Numbered from the stretch's first letter, positions 16,982 to 28,140 are shown. The stretch: DNA of 47,246 nucleotides from a bacterium (GCA_021811185.1 JAJZPL010000025.1:1-47246), one strand, 5' to 3'. Notes: generated by a model not told the origin, from the sequence alone. Made by a program: numbers and translations.

Positions 16982-19060
16982 TTAATCCCGCAGTTCCCCT
17001 TCCGCCCGCCACGGGTGCCAGTATGCCCTGGATTTCTCCTCCAGGTCGTCCTTGCGCGCGGGCTCGCTGATCTTGAGGTTCAGGTAGAAGAAGAACTCCC
17101 TGACGCCCCCGGAGCGCTCGCGGAAATTCCAGCGCGTACGGAAGTCGTGGAAGTCGCGGTACAGGGTAACGGCCTTTTCGAAGAAGTTCACTTCGCTGAA
17201 ATTAAGCCCGCCATCGTTGAGCATTCTGAAGCGCAGCGCCAGTTCCAGCCGCCACGCGGAATTCTTTCCCGGCCTGAAGCCCAGCATATTGTTCAGGACC
17301 CAGGCGCGCTTGTCGGTGCTGTAATTGGCCACCCCGAAGCCGAAATAATTTTCCTTGTCGCCGAAGTTGACCTGCGACACGATGCTCCGGCTGCCCCCGA
17401 CCAGGCTGTAGGTTTCCGTGGCGAAAATGTCTATTCCCGGGCGCGGCGCGTAGTAGCCTTCCGCGATGATAGGGGCCACGCGCCTGCTGAAGGAAGCGTG
17501 GAAATAATCGCGCAGGTCGTAGGCCGAGGACAGTTTGAAATAGGTGTTGAAGCGCGGCATCAGGAAAAGCTGGGAGGACAGCGAGTTAACTTCCTGCCCT
17601 TTGTCTGTCCCGCCGGAGTTCTCCAGCTTGTTGGTCCGCAGCCTGCGCGTATAGGCGTAACCCACGTCCAGGGAACCCCAGAACCTGTCGTAGCGCAGCG
17701 TGCCCCCGCCGCCGTAGCGCCCCACCCATCTGTCGGTGCCGCCGGGTTCCGTGGAGATGAACACGGACTGGTTATAGAAAACGGAAGGAGAGAACGTTAA
17801 CCTCGGGGCGAGGGGCACGGACTTGGAAACGGTCCAGACGGCGTTGCCGCGCTTCTGGTAAAAATCGGCGCCGGCGTCCCTGGCGTTTTCGAAGTCGCCG
17901 CTGAAAGAGTTCAGCACCGGCAGCTTCAGCACGGTGAAGGGGACGGTATTGAAATCCAGCCTGGGGATGGAACTCTCCGCCTTGTCGAAGCGGGAGAGGT
18001 CGGCCGACTTGACTTCCCGACCGGAGGCGCTAAGGCGCGTCAGGGTGTAGTTGGTCTTCCGGGTCACGGCCACGCTGGCCTGCTCGTCCGGGCTCACCGC
18101 GAAAGGGTTGCTGCGGAAGAAGTCGTTGTTCACCCGCGGGTCGGAGAGGATCCTGAACACGCCCTGGGTATAGTACTGCGCCGGGTCGGATTCGTTGAAG
18201 CGGTTCAGCAGATGCCAGTAACCGCCGTTCGCGCCCCACCGCACCTTCGATATCGCGTCTTCCTTGATGCGGTACACGGAGGCGTCGGCTATGGTCTTTT
18301 CCGGCTTGCGGTAATCGAATTCTCCGCCGTGCCCGATGCCGCGCCTGGAGAAGTAATCCAGGTACAGCTTGGCCCTGGTGGTGGCGCTGACGCGGTACAC
18401 GAAAGTGGACTTTACGAACAGCCCGTTGCGCTGGTCGTAGCCGGGGCGGAAAATGCTCACGAAAGGCGTGCCCGCCACCAGCGGCCGGTAAAGCACCGGC
18501 AGGTAGAACACCGGGAGCTTGCCGATGAAGAACACGTTGTTGTAGGCCAGGAAATACTTGTCCGGCACCAGGTACACGCGCGAGGACCTGAGCTTATAAT
18601 CCGGCGGCTCTTCGTCGCAGGTGGTAATGCTGGCCTTCCTGTAGACGTAGCCGGACTTGTCGAAATCCACCGACCGGCCGCGGAAGATGAAGCTCCTGTA
18701 GGAAAAGCGCCCGTCGGCGATATGCCCGGACTCCGTGCCGTAGTTCATCGTGCCGCTCTTGCCGTAGACCGTGCCGGTATCGTCGTCCATCACGAAATCC
18801 GCGGGGGAGACCACGGTGCGGCTGTCCATGTTGACGGTGAGGTTCCTGGCCCTGATGAGCTTTATCGGCTTGTCTTCGGCGGAGAACTCCTCCAGCTTTA
18901 CGTTGCCCTCCAGGTCGATGGCGCGGGTATACTCGTTGAACTTGGCGTAATCGGCGTTAAAATACACCCGGTGCGTGCCGCTGGAGACGGGCAGGTCGTA
19001 GGCCGCGGCCCGGGCGGCGGCGCCGGCGAGCAGGAGGACGATCAGGAGGTTTTTTTTCAT
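16982..19060 (-). CDS. LptD/OstA-like outer-membrane barrel
   Basis: LptD inserts lipopolysaccharide into the outer leaflet. A signal peptide (MKKNLLIVLLLAGAAARAAA) is followed by an OstA-like beta-jellyroll (about residues 25-160: DLEGNVKLEEF, LTVNMDSRTVVSPADFVMDD, GTMNYGT). A C-terminal barrel of about 500 residues follows (FIGKLPVFYLPVLYRPL, as in LptD). The protein is 692 aa, near the usual size. Of the LptD cysteine pairs only a lone Cys (TTCDEEPPDYKLRSS) is evident. I prefer the ATG at 19060; an in-frame TTG at 19075 would add five residues, and neither has a clear ribosome site. Other OstA-superfamily barrels remain possible. Confidence 0.85.
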   Translation of the reverse strand: MKKNLLIVLLLAGAAARAAAYDLPVSSGTHRVYFNADYAKFNEYTRAIDLEGNVKLEEFSAEDKPIKLIRARNLTVNMDSRTVVSPADFVMDDDTGTVYGKSGTMNYGTESGHIADGRFSYRSFIFRGRSVDFDKSGYVYRKASITTCDEEPPDYKLRSSRVYLVPDKYFLAYNNVFFIGKLPVFYLPVLYRPLVAGTPFVSIFRPGYDQRNGLFVKSTFVYRVSATTRAKLYLDYFSRRGIGHGGEFDYRKPEKTIADASVYRIKEDAISKVRWGANGGYWHLLNRFNESDPAQYYTQGVFRILSDPRVNNDFFRSNPFAVSPDEQASVAVTRKTNYTLTRLSASGREVKSADLSRFDKAESSIPRLDFNTVPFTVLKLPVLNSFSGDFENARDAGADFYQKRGNAVWTVSKSVPLAPRLTFSPSVFYNQSVFISTEPGGTDRWVGRYGGGGTLRYDRFWGSLDVGYAYTRRLRTNKLENSGGTDKGQEVNSLSSQLFLMPRFNTYFKLSSAYDLRDYFHASFSRRVAPIIAEGYYAPRPGIDIFATETYSLVGGSRSIVSQVNFGDKENYFGFGVANYSTDKRAWVLNNMLGFRPGKNSAWRLELALRFRMLNDGGLNFSEVNFFEKAVTLYRDFHDFRTRWNFRERSGGVREFFFYLNLKISEPARKDDLEEKSRAYWHPWRAEGELRD

Positions 19061-19100
19061 TAAGTCCGATGACAACTTTTCATCCGGCTGCGGGGCGCGG

Positions 19101-20045
19101 CTACTTCAGCGCCCTTTCCAGGCCGAACAGCGCCGCACCGTGCGAACCCAGGTCGGAGTTGTCCGAAACGGCTATCTTCACCTTCGAGAAAGGCGTCTTG
19201 AACTGCTGCGCGGAAAGGACCTTCTTCATGGCGGGCATGAACCATTCGCGCGCCTTGGAGACGCCGCCGGTCAGCACCACGCGGCCCGGGTTCAGCACCA
19301 GGATCAGGCCGGCCAGGCCCAGGCCGAGGTAATGCCCCGTCTCCGCCCACACCTTGCGCGCGGCCGCGTGCCCGTCGGCGGCCGCGTTGGTCAGGCAGAT
19401 GGTATTGAACCGCTCGTGCCCCGGGGACGCGTACCGGCGGACGAAAGCCGCCTCGTTCTTGATCAGTTCCCTGGCGCGCCGCATGATGGCGTAGCTGCCG
19501 CAATAAGCCTCGAAACAGCCCTTGCCGCCGCAGTTGCACTGCCGCCCGTCGGGAACCAGCTTCAGGTGGCCGGCCTCGCCGGCCGAGCCGGTAGCGCCGT
19601 GGTAAAGTTTGCCGTCCAGGATCATCCCGGAGCCGATGCCGGTGCCCAGCGTAAGCGTGAGGATATCGTCGTTCTTCCGCTTGCACTCCAGCTCGTAGGC
19701 GCCCCAGGCCGCCATATTGGCGTCGTTCTCCATCACGCAGGGCAGGCCGGTAAGCTTCCCCAGCGGCTTTACGATATTCACGTTGCCCCAGCCGAGGTTG
19801 GCGGCGAAGCGCAGCACGCCGCGCTCCGGGTCCACGTCGCCGGCAGCGCCGATCCCGATGGAAACGAGCTGCCGCCCGTAATCCCGCTTAAAAGTGTCTA
19901 CATGCCCGGCCAGCACGCGGATGAAATGCGCGGCCCCTTTGGAGGGCTCGGTCTTGAACCGGTCCTGGGCCAGCAGCTTGCCGTCCCGGTTGACCACCAC
20001 CAGCTTGGTATTAGTGCCCCCGATGTCGATGCCTATGCCCAGCAT
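19101..20045 (-). CDS. ROK-family sugar kinase (glucokinase-like)
   Basis: The protein binds ATP through GIDIGGTNTK at its N-terminus and has the ROK signature GEAGHLKLVPDGRQCNCGGKGCFEAYC, whose His and three Cys bind structural zinc. MENDANMAAWGAYE carries the catalytic Asp. The 314-aa length and LGTGIGSGMILDG fit glucokinase or N-acetylhexosamine kinase. Without a DNA-binding N-terminus it is an enzyme, not a repressor. AAGGAG lies 6 nt before the ATG. It sits 22 nt after folC in a long minus-strand operon. The sugar specificity is unknown. Confidence 0.9.
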   Translation of the reverse strand: MLGIGIDIGGTNTKLVVVNRDGKLLAQDRFKTEPSKGAAHFIRVLAGHVDTFKRDYGRQLVSIGIGAAGDVDPERGVLRFAANLGWGNVNIVKPLGKLTGLPCVMENDANMAAWGAYELECKRKNDDILTLTLGTGIGSGMILDGKLYHGATGSAGEAGHLKLVPDGRQCNCGGKGCFEAYCGSYAIMRRARELIKNEAAFVRRYASPGHERFNTICLTNAAADGHAAARKVWAETGHYLGLGLAGLILVLNPGRVVLTGGVSKAREWFMPAMKKVLSAQQFKTPFSKVKIAVSDNSDLGSHGAALFGLERALK

Positions 20046-20067
20046 AATGTCTCCTTGAAAACACCCG

Positions 20068-21345
20068 TTAGTTTCTTTTTCCGAGCAGCTCCAGCGCGGC
20101 CCCGGCCAGGTAGAAGGAACCCAGCACCGCCGCCGTGCCCGAGCGCGAGGCCGAAGCCAGCGCGGCGCCTATGTCCTCCTGCACTTCCACGTCCGCGTCC
20201 GGCCTGATGGCGGCCAGTTCGTCCGCCAGCGCGCAGGGGTCGGCGGCCCGGGGCGAATCGGGCCGGGTAAAGATAAAACGTCCGGCGAGACCCGCGAGGG
20301 TTTCCAGGATGACCCGCCTTTCTTTGTCCTGCAGGATGCCCATCACTAAGGCGGCTTCCTTCCCGTAGAAAGGCGAAGCCTTCCACGTGGCGGCGAAAGC
20401 CCTGGCGGCCTCCTCGTTGTGCGCGCCGTCGATGATAAAGAGCGCGTTCCCCAGCGCGGGCCCGCCCCTTACCGGCTGGAACCTGGCCGGCCAGCGCACC
20501 GCGGCGAAACCCGCGGCCGCGTGGGCGCGCGAGATGGGCCAGCCCGCCCCTCGCATAAGCTCCAGCCCTTCCCACACCAGCGTGGCGTTGGAGACCTGTT
20601 TCTCCCCCATAATGCCGAAGACGTATTCTTCGCCGCTCTTCTTATGCCGCAGCGTCATGCAGCCGCGCTCCCAGTCGCGCGCGGTTATTTCGAAGGCCGG
20701 GGCAAAAAAATGGCACTGGGCGTTATTCGCTTCCGCCTCCGCCGAGATCACGGTCCGGGCCTCCGCCGGCAGCAGCGGCCCCAGGCAGACGCCGCCCTGC
20801 TTTACGATGCCGGCCTTCTGGGCGGCGATCTCGGGCAGCGTATCGCCTAAAAATTTCTTATGGTCGTAGTCCACCGAGGTTATCACGCAAAGCTCCGGCT
20901 TCGGCAGCACGTTGGTGGTGTCCCAGCGCCCGCCTATGCCCACCTCCACCACGGCCAGCTGCACGCCGGCCCGCTCGAACACCAGGAAGGCCATGCAGGT
21001 GAGCAGCTCGAAAAAGCTAAGGTCGGGTCCGGCGGCCAGCACTTCTTCCAAGGTAGCGGCGAAAAGTTCTTTGCTGATCTCGACTCCGTCCACGCGGATG
21101 CGCTCGGTGATGTTCACCAGGTGCGGGGAGATGAACAGCCCGGTCTTAAGCCCGGCCGCCCTGGCGGCCGCCTCGAAAAGGGCGCACACCGACCCCTTGC
21201 CGTTGGTGCCGGTCACGTGCACGGACTTCAGGCGCAGGTGCGGGTTCCCGAGTTTGCCAAGGCAGGCGTAAACGCGCCCCAGGCCGTCCTTCTTGGCGAA
21301 GTCCTGCCGGGTATTGAGTTTCTCGTTAGCCGCTTCGAAAGTCAT
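20068..21345 (-). CDS. folC: Folylpolyglutamate/dihydrofolate synthase FolC
   Basis: FolC adds glutamate to dihydropteroate and to reduced folates. The ATP loop VTGTNGKGSVCAL is at residues about 44-56, followed by the folate-binding stretch GLFISPHLVNITERIRVDG and by DYDHKKFLG(D)T, typical of the Mur-ligase superfamily. The C-terminal domain (FIIDGAHNEEAARAF) has the DGAHN motif. Length 425 aa is normal. It follows murA by 19 nt. There is no good Shine-Dalgarno sequence, so coupling to upstream translation is likely. Confidence 0.95.
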   Translation of the reverse strand: MTFEAANEKLNTRQDFAKKDGLGRVYACLGKLGNPHLRLKSVHVTGTNGKGSVCALFEAAARAAGLKTGLFISPHLVNITERIRVDGVEISKELFAATLEEVLAAGPDLSFFELLTCMAFLVFERAGVQLAVVEVGIGGRWDTTNVLPKPELCVITSVDYDHKKFLGDTLPEIAAQKAGIVKQGGVCLGPLLPAEARTVISAEAEANNAQCHFFAPAFEITARDWERGCMTLRHKKSGEEYVFGIMGEKQVSNATLVWEGLELMRGAGWPISRAHAAAGFAAVRWPARFQPVRGGPALGNALFIIDGAHNEEAARAFAATWKASPFYGKEAALVMGILQDKERRVILETLAGLAGRFIFTRPDSPRAADPCALADELAAIRPDADVEVQEDIGAALASASRSGTAAVLGSFYLAGAALELLGKRN

Positions 21346-21364
21346 CTGTTTTTTTAAAACCGCC

Positions 21365-22621
21365 TTAAGCCTTCACCCGCGCGACGTCGACGCCCAGGTC
21401 TTTAAGTTTGTGTTCCAGCTTCTCGTAGCCGCGGTCTATGTGGTAGATGCGGCGGATCACGGTCTTGCCCTTCGCAGCCGCGGCCGCCACCACCAGCGCC
21501 GCCCCGGCCCTAAGGTCGGAAGCCATCACCGGGGCGCCCAGCAGTTCCGCCACGCCCCGCACCACGGCCTTCTTGTCCGTCACCGTGATGTCCGCGCCCA
21601 TGCGCACCAACTCGGGCGCGTGCATGAAGCGGTTCTCGAAAATATGCTCGTGCACTTCGCTCACACCTGCGGCGCGCGCCATAAAGGCCATCCAGGGCGC
21701 CTGCAGGTCCGTCGGGAAACCGGGGTGCGGCCTGGTGATAACGCTGACCGGCCTGGGACGGCTCCGGGGCGCTTCTACTTCTATGGAATCTTTATAGGTC
21801 GTGATCTTAACGCCGGCTTTCTTCATGGAGCGGATCAGCGCGTCCAGGTTCCTGGGGGCGGCGTTCAGCAGTTTTATCTTCCCCCCCGCGGCGGCGCAGA
21901 GCAGCATGAAAGTGCCCGCCTCGATGCGGTCGGGCATAACGGTATACTTCAGGCCTTTGAGAGAAGCGGCCCCGTGGATCTTTATCGTCGGAGTGCCGGC
22001 GCCTTCCACCAGCGCGCCCATTTTGGCGAGCGCGTTGGCCAGGTCCTCTATTTCAGGTTCCTTGGCGCAGCCCTCCAGCGTGGTCACGCCCTCGATCAGC
22101 GCGGCGCACATCATAAGGTTCTCGGTGGCGCCCACGCTGGGGAAGCGGAACTTAACCTTGCCGGCCTTAAGCTTCTTGGCGGTAAGAATAACGTCGCCCT
22201 TCTCGTAGGACACGCGCGCGCCGAGCTTTTTAAAACCTTCCAGGTGGATGTCTATCGGGCGCATGCCAATGGAGCAGCCGCCCGGCAGCGAGAACCGCAC
22301 TTTCTTAAAACGGGCCAGCAGCGGGCCGGACACCAGCATGGAGGCGCGCATCTTGCGCACCAGGTCGTACGGCGCGTGCAGCTTCAGCTGGGCGTGTTCC
22401 TCGGCCACGAAATTGCCGTAGCCGTAAAAGCAGTTTTTGCCGAGGTAGTTCAGCAGCTCGAAGGTGGAACGGATGTCCATCAGCTCCGGCACGTTCTTGA
22501 TCTCGCACTTTTCGCGCGTAAGAAGCGTGGCCGCCAGGATCGGCAGGGCCGCGTTCTTGGAGCCGCTTATCAAGGTCTGCCCGTTCAGGGGTTTGCCGCC
22601 GCGGATTATAAAATTATCCAT
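21365..22621 (-). CDS. murA: UDP-N-acetylglucosamine 1-carboxyvinyltransferase MurA
   Basis: MurA makes the first committed step of peptidoglycan synthesis, moving enolpyruvate from PEP to UDP-GlcNAc. K22-N23 (SGSKNAALP) and the catalytic C116 in LPGGCSIGMRPIDIH are present, so the enzyme should be of the fosfomycin-sensitive Cys type. C-terminal DLRAGAALVVAA and HIDRGYEKL are canonical. The 418-aa length is normal. An AAGGA site lies 5 nt before the ATG, and the gene is 15 nt after prmC. Confidence 0.97.
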   Translation of the reverse strand: MDNFIIRGGKPLNGQTLISGSKNAALPILAATLLTREKCEIKNVPELMDIRSTFELLNYLGKNCFYGYGNFVAEEHAQLKLHAPYDLVRKMRASMLVSGPLLARFKKVRFSLPGGCSIGMRPIDIHLEGFKKLGARVSYEKGDVILTAKKLKAGKVKFRFPSVGATENLMMCAALIEGVTTLEGCAKEPEIEDLANALAKMGALVEGAGTPTIKIHGAASLKGLKYTVMPDRIEAGTFMLLCAAAGGKIKLLNAAPRNLDALIRSMKKAGVKITTYKDSIEVEAPRSRPRPVSVITRPHPGFPTDLQAPWMAFMARAAGVSEVHEHIFENRFMHAPELVRMGADITVTDKKAVVRGVAELLGAPVMASDLRAGAALVVAAAAAKGKTVIRRIYHIDRGYEKLEHKLKDLGVDVARVKA

Positions 22622-22636
22622 CGTTTCCTTTGGCCG

Positions 22637-23456
22637 TCAGGCGCCCAGCTGCGCGAACACGAACCGTTCGATGCCGCCGAGGTCTTTAAAGGTCTTTTTC
22701 TCTTTCCAGATAGAAGGAGGCATGGCCGCCAGCATTTTGGGGGCCTGCCTTTCGCCCATCTCCATAATTAGCGCCCCGCCGGGCTTGAGCCGGGAAGGAG
22801 CTTTTTCCGCCAGCATGCGCGCCACGTCCAGCCCGTCGGAGCCGCCGTCCAGCGCCATGTGCGGCTCGCTCAGCACCTCGGGGGCCAGCCCCGGGATCAC
22901 GCTGGTGGGAATATAGGGCGGGTTGGAAACTATCACGTCGAACCGCCCGCGCACCGGCGCCAGCGTGGCAGCCCTTACGAACTTCACCCTGGCCGCCAGC
23001 CCGAGCTGGACCGCGTTGCCTTTGGCGCAGGCGATGGCGCGCACGGACTTCTCCGCCGCGGTCAGTTTCAGCGCCGGGAATTCTTTCGCGAGCCACAGGC
23101 CTATGGCGCCGGAACCGGCGCCGTAATCCAGCGCCGTAAGATCCCCCTCCCGGGTCTTTAAAAAATCGGCGGCCAGCCCGGCCAACTCTTCCGTTTCCGG
23201 GCGGGGCACCAGCACACGCTTGTCCACGTTTATCCTGAGCCCCCTGAAATCCTGCCAGCCCAGGATATAGGCCAGCGGCAGGCCCTGTTCTTTAAGCACC
23301 AGGTAACCGTTGAATTTTTTCAGCGCCTCCGGGCTCACGGGCAGGCCCGGCTCGGCCAGCAGCCGCATCCGGGGCACGCCCATCGCGTCGGCCAGCAGCC
23401 ACTCGGCGTTGAGCCCCGCCTCGTCCACGCCGCGCTCCTCGAGCCGGGCGGAAGCC

Positions 23457-23482
<26 letters not shown>
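22637..23482 (-). CDS. prmC: Release-factor glutamine methyltransferase PrmC
   Basis: PrmC methylates the Gln of the GGQ motif in release factors. The N-terminal helical domain is followed by a SAM-binding fold ([15 protein letters not shown]) and the catalytic NPPY motif ([14 protein letters not shown]). The protein is 281 aa. Its ATG lies inside the end of prfA, an overlap of 26 nt, with GGAGG 3-4 nt upstream. Enzyme and substrate are therefore encoded by overlapping genes. Confidence 0.96.
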
Positions 23483-24527
<1,045 letters not shown>

Positions 24528-24559
24528 AGCTGTGAAAACACGGGCTCCGGCCGGGACAT

Positions 24560-24594
24560 AAAAAAACGGGCGCTCCTGTTATGGAACGCCCGTT
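24560..24594 (-). terminator. Rho-independent terminator between rpmE and prfA
   Basis: On the minus strand ACGGGCGTTCC pairs with GGAGCGCCCGT (one G-U pair) around ATAACA and is followed by seven T. It ends the L31 transcript just before prfA, so prfA needs its own promoter or depends on read-through. Confidence 0.9.
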
Positions 24595-24606
24595 CATACC
24601 GCGGAG

Positions 24607-24990
24607 CTACTTGCTCTCGGGCTTCTTTTCGGCGGCAGGCGCGGCCGCGGGGGCGGCTTTGGGGGCCTTGGCGGCTTTCTCGTCCACCTTCTTGCCGGGG
24701 GCGGAAGAAAGCACCTTGCGCTTGGCGGTGTGCTTCGGGGTGACCGATTTCACCACCACTTTCTTCGCCTTCACCACCACCATCTTGCCGTCGGTAGCGG
24801 CGAACTTGGTGTTGAATTTCTCGATGCGGCCGGCGGTGTCCAGGATCTTCTGCTTGCCGGTGTAGAAAGGGTGGCAGGCGTTGCAGGTTTCAACCTTTAT
24901 GACGGGCCTCACGGACCGGGTCTGGAAGGCGTTGCCGCAAACGCAGGTAACTTCGCACAGATTGTAGCTGGGGTGTATGTCGTTTTTCAT
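24607..24990 (-). CDS. rpmE: Ribosomal protein L31 with long basic C-terminal tail
   Basis: The first 64 residues are a zinc-binding (C+) L31: CVCG and CNAC (C16, C18, C36, C39), with [20 protein letters not shown] as the family signature. L31 bridges the two ribosomal subunits. The following 63 residues are Lys/Ala/Pro-rich and low-complexity ([17 protein letters not shown]), nearly doubling the usual length of about 70 aa. The reading frame stays open and the terminator is correctly placed, so the tail is real in this sequence. A GAGG site precedes the ATG, and an extended -10 promoter lies at 25027. Confidence 0.93.
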   Translation of the reverse strand: MKNDIHPSYNLCEVTCVCGNAFQTRSVRPVIKVETCNACHPFYTGKQKILDTAGRIEKFNTKFAATDGKMVVVKAKKVVVKSVTPKHTAKRKVLSSAPGKKVDEKAAKAPKAAPAAAPAAEKKPESK

Positions 24991-25026
24991 TGTCTTTTCC
25001 TCTAAAAATTCACCGTGATAATATAA

Positions 25027-25032
25027 ATTATA
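25027..25032 (-). promoter_or_regulatory. Extended -10 promoter of rpmE
   Basis: TATGGTATAAT on the minus strand gives TG-n-TATAAT, a strong extended -10 with no clear -35. Initiation near 25020 would give a leader of about 30 nt containing the GAGG ribosome site. Confidence 0.65.
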
Positions 25033-25072
25033 CCATAAAACCGGGTCTAATGGCCGGCTCCCGGCAAGAAAT

Positions 25073-25996
25073 TTATTTTTTACCTATTTTCGCCATCGGG
25101 TTCACCGATTTCCCGGCGGCCGTGATGATCTCGAAATGCAGGTGCGGGCCGGTAGACATGCCGGTGGACCCCACCTTGCCCAGCAGGCTCCTGGACTTCT
25201 GCACGGTATCCCCTACCTTCACGTTCACCGCGGACAGGTGGCCGTAGCGGCACATGGAACCGTCCTTGTGCTTTACTTCCACGGTATTGCCGTAGCCGCC
25301 TTTCCAGCCGGCGAAAACCACGGTGCCGGAACGCGAAGGGTAAACCGGGGTGCCTATGGGCATCGGGATGTCGCAGCCGTTATGGAAAATTTTGCGCTTG
25401 AGGATAGGGTGGTAGCGCATGCCGAAGCGCGAACTGATGCGCCCGAAGGTCCTGAGCGGCATGCGGTAGGTGTCGAGATCGATATAAACGGAAGGCAGGT
25501 ACACGCGGTCGCCCTTGGCGAACTTATGCCCCACGAGCAGGGCCGAAGGCGGCAGGTCGTTGTCCTCCACTATCTGGACCTTGAAACCCTTGAGGTCCCG
25601 CCCTTTGCCGCAATAACGCCTGGCCAGCCCGTCGAGGGTCTCGCCCTTGGCCGTAACCTCGTACAGCAGGCCCTTGCCGTTGTAGACGCGGATATAGCCG
25701 CCCCTGGAGATGAAGATGAACTCGTTGGAGTTGGTGCTCTGCAGCGAGCGGATGTCGGTGCCGTAGGCCGCGGCTATCGAGCGGATGTCTTCGCCCTTCG
25801 CCACCTTGTGCCGGGCCTGGATCAGGCGCGGGATCAGCCGGAAAGCCTCCGGGGGCGGTTCCACCGGCCCCGGGGGCGTCAGCACGGAGAACCTGGCATA
25901 GTACAGCACGGGGACGCCGGGCACCACCGCGGCGGAAAGCGCCGCCGCGCCCAGCAAGGCCCCTATGGCTATGACCAGTTTTCCCGTGGCATTCAT
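25073..25996 (-). CDS. LysM-like and M23 peptidoglycan endopeptidase
   Basis: This is a 307-aa envelope protein with an N-terminal signal or anchor (residues 5-27). Two LysM-like segments follow (about 60-110, [17 protein letters not shown]; about 112-170, [17 protein letters not shown]). A C-terminal M23 metallopeptidase domain has the zinc ligands HNGCD (H-x3-D) and HLHFE, plus YGHLS between them, so it should be active rather than an EnvC/NlpD-type activator. It probably cuts peptide cross-links during growth or division. It starts 3 nt after the rho stop, with AGGTAG upstream. Confidence 0.92.
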   Translation of the reverse strand: MNATGKLVIAIGALLGAAALSAAVVPGVPVLYYARFSVLTPPGPVEPPPEAFRLIPRLIQARHKVAKGEDIRSIAAAYGTDIRSLQSTNSNEFIFISRGGYIRVYNGKGLLYEVTAKGETLDGLARRYCGKGRDLKGFKVQIVEDNDLPPSALLVGHKFAKGDRVYLPSVYIDLDTYRMPLRTFGRISSRFGMRYHPILKRKIFHNGCDIPMPIGTPVYPSRSGTVVFAGWKGGYGNTVEVKHKDGSMCRYGHLSAVNVKVGDTVQKSRSLLGKVGSTGMSTGPHLHFEIITAAGKSVNPMAKIGKK

Positions 25997-25999
25997 TCT

Positions 26000-27514
26000 C
26001 TACCTGTCGGAACCCATCTCCATGGACTTCAGGAAGTCCTTGTTCGACTTGGTGGCGGCCAGTTTGGAAACCAGCAGTTCCAGCGAATCGATCGGCGACA
26101 GCGGCGCGAGGACCTTCCGCAGGATCCACACCTTGTTCAGCTCGTCCTCGCTCATCAGCAGCTCTTCCTTGCGGGTGGAGGTGCGGTTGATGTCGATGGC
26201 CGGGAACACGCGGCGGTCGGCCAGCTTGCGCTCCAGGTAGATCTCCGAGTTGCCGGTACCCTTGAATTCTTCGAAGATCACGTCGTCCATGCGGCTGCCG
26301 GTTTCCACCAGGGCCGTGGCGATGATCGTGAGGGAGCCGCCTTCCTCGATGTTCCTGGCCGCGCCGAAGAAGCGCTTGGGGCGCTGCAGCGACGTGGACT
26401 CCAGACCGCCGGACAGCACGCGGCCGGAAGAAGGGGCCACGGTGTTGTAGGCGCGGGCCAGGCGGGTGATCGAGTCGAGCAGGATCACCACGTCCTTGCC
26501 GTGCTCGGTCATGCGCTTGGCTTTTTCGAGCACGATCTCGGCGACCTGCACGTGGCGGTCGGCCGGCTCGTCGAAGGTGGAGGCCAGCACTTCGCCTTTC
26601 ACGGAGCGCTTCATGTCGGTAACTTCCTCGGGGCGCTCGTCGATCAGCAGCACGATCAGCTCGATCTCGGGGTGGTTGGTGGTAAGGGAGTTGGCGATGC
26701 GGTGCAGGATCATCGTCTTGCCGGTCTTGGGCGCGGCCACGATCAGCTGGCGCTGGCCTTTGCCTACGGGCACGATCAGGTCTATCACGCGGCCGGTCAT
26801 CTCGGTCTTGGCGGTCTCCAGCGTGAAGCGGGAGCTGGGGTAGAGCGGGGTGAGGTTGTCGAACAGCGGCCGGTGGCCGATCTTCTCTATCTCGAAGCCG
26901 TTGACGGTCTTCACCTGCAGCAGCGCGAAGAACCTTTCGCCGTCCTTGGGGGGGCGGATCTGGCCGTTCACCGCGTCGCCTTTGCGCAGGCCGAGCTTTT
27001 TGATCTGCGAAGGGGAGACGTAAATATCGTCGTGGCTGGACAGGTAGTTGTATTCCTGCGAGCGCAGGAAGCCGAAGCCGTCGGGCAGGATCTCCAGCAC
27101 GCCCTCGCCCTGCACTATGCCGTTCTGCTTGGCCTGGCATTCCATGATGCGTCCGATCAGTTCCTGCTTGCGCAGGCTGGCCACGCCTTCGAGGTTGAAC
27201 TGTTCGGCTATCTTTACCAGTTCGGCCACGGTCATCTTGGTCATCACCGTAACGTCCATCTTGGGGATGTTGGGATTCGGCGCCTGGGCCTGGCCCTGCC
27301 CGTTTGAGGCCTGATTGGAATTCTGCCCCTGGCCGTTAGGCGCCCGGTTGCCGTCCATTCTAGAGTTCCCCCTCATGTCCTGGTGCTGGCCGCCGTTGTT
27401 GCCGCGGGGGCCGCCCCTGGAGCCGCCGTTGGGGCCCCTGAAATCTTCACGCCGCTCCCTCACAGGCTCCTGCGCTGCGGGTTTCACGGGTTTCTCGTCT
27501 TGTTGTTCGTTCAT
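26000..27514 (-). CDS. rho: Transcription termination factor Rho with Arg/Gly/Asn-rich N-terminal extension
   Basis: Rho is the hexameric RNA helicase that terminates transcription. After the Rho N-terminal helix bundle ([17 protein letters not shown]) come the RNA-binding cold-shock domain ([32 protein letters not shown]) and the RecA-type ATPase with Walker A APKTGKTM and Walker [17 protein letters not shown]. The Q-loop region follows. The start at MNEQQDEK has a GAGG site 5 nt upstream and lies after the coaE stop; the longer frame start is rejected. Residues about 10-80 are low-complexity ([24 protein letters not shown]), a disordered basic segment like those of Actinobacteria and Bacteroidota Rho proteins. 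Confidence 0.96.
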   Translation of the reverse strand: MNEQQDEKPVKPAAQEPVRERREDFRGPNGGSRGGPRGNNGGQHQDMRGNSRMDGNRAPNGQGQNSNQASNGQGQAQAPNPNIPKMDVTVMTKMTVAELVKIAEQFNLEGVASLRKQELIGRIMECQAKQNGIVQGEGVLEILPDGFGFLRSQEYNYLSSHDDIYVSPSQIKKLGLRKGDAVNGQIRPPKDGERFFALLQVKTVNGFEIEKIGHRPLFDNLTPLYPSSRFTLETAKTEMTGRVIDLIVPVGKGQRQLIVAAPKTGKTMILHRIANSLTTNHPEIELIVLLIDERPEEVTDMKRSVKGEVLASTFDEPADRHVQVAEIVLEKAKRMTEHGKDVVILLDSITRLARAYNTVAPSSGRVLSGGLESTSLQRPKRFFGAARNIEEGGSLTIIATALVETGSRMDDVIFEEFKGTGNSEIYLERKLADRRVFPAIDINRTSTRKEELLMSEDELNKVWILRKVLAPLSPIDSLELLVSKLAATKSNKDFLKSMEMGSDR

Positions 27515-27522
27515 TTTTCCTC

Positions 27523-28140
27523 TTAGGCCGTCTCCTTCAGGAAACGGCAAATAAATTTTATCTTCTGCGCCAGCTCGCGCGGCGCGCCCGAGTTCTCCAG
27601 CACCAGGTCCGCCCTGGCGTATTTCTCTTCCGCCGGCAGCTGGGCCGCCAACCTCGCCCGGTACTCCGCCTTCGTCCAGCCCCGCTTAAGCGCCCTTGCT
27701 TCCAGCTCTTTGGCCGGGGCCGACAGGCAGACAGTAAGCATGAAACATTCCGCAAGCCCCGCCTCAAAAAGCAGGGGCGCCTCGACAACCGCTATTTTTT
27801 GGGGGGCTCTGGTTATTAGAGACTGCGTCAGTTCCAGTATTTCCGGGTGGAGTAGTCTTTCAAGCCACTTGCGCTTTGCCGCGGAATTGAAAACTTCGGC
27901 GGCAAGCCTTTTTTTGTCCAGTAAACCGTTATTTTGGAGTATGTCAGGACCGAACTTATGGGATATTGTATGGTAAATCCGGGGGGTTGTCAAGAGCTGC
28001 GCGGTAACCGCGTCCGCGGACACGACGAAGGCGCCTTCCCGCGCGAACAGCTTCAGCGCCAGGCTCTTGCCCGAGGCTATGGGCCCGGTAAGCCCTATCA
28101 CGGCCTTGCCGCGGATGGCGGCGAAATCGACGGGGCTCAA
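27523..28140 (-). CDS. coaE: Dephospho-CoA kinase, TTG start
   Basis: CoaE phosphorylates dephospho-CoA, the last step of coenzyme A synthesis. The P-loop [13 protein letters not shown] is at the N-terminus and [13 protein letters not shown] follows, with the lid and core of the family ([34 protein letters not shown]). Length 206 aa is normal. The best start is TTG, which overlaps the rhomboid stop (TTGA); an internal GTG at VIGL is the alternative. In the family's usual GGIASGK, G is P here (GPIASGK). Confidence 0.93.
   Translation of the reverse strand: MSPVDFAAIRGKAVIGLTGPIASGKSLALKLFAREGAFVVSADAVTAQLLTTPRIYHTISHKFGPDILQNNGLLDKKRLAAEVFNSAAKRKWLERLLHPEILELTQSLITRAPQKIAVVEAPLLFEAGLAECFMLTVCLSAPAKELEARALKRGWTKAEYRARLAAQLPAEEKYARADLVLENSGAPRELAQKIKFICRFLKETA

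Noticed and set aside
25136..27307. 723-codon plus-strand frame opposite rho and the M23 gene
   Set aside because: It has no recognisable domain and is fully antisense to two well-supported genes, so it is a GC-driven shadow.
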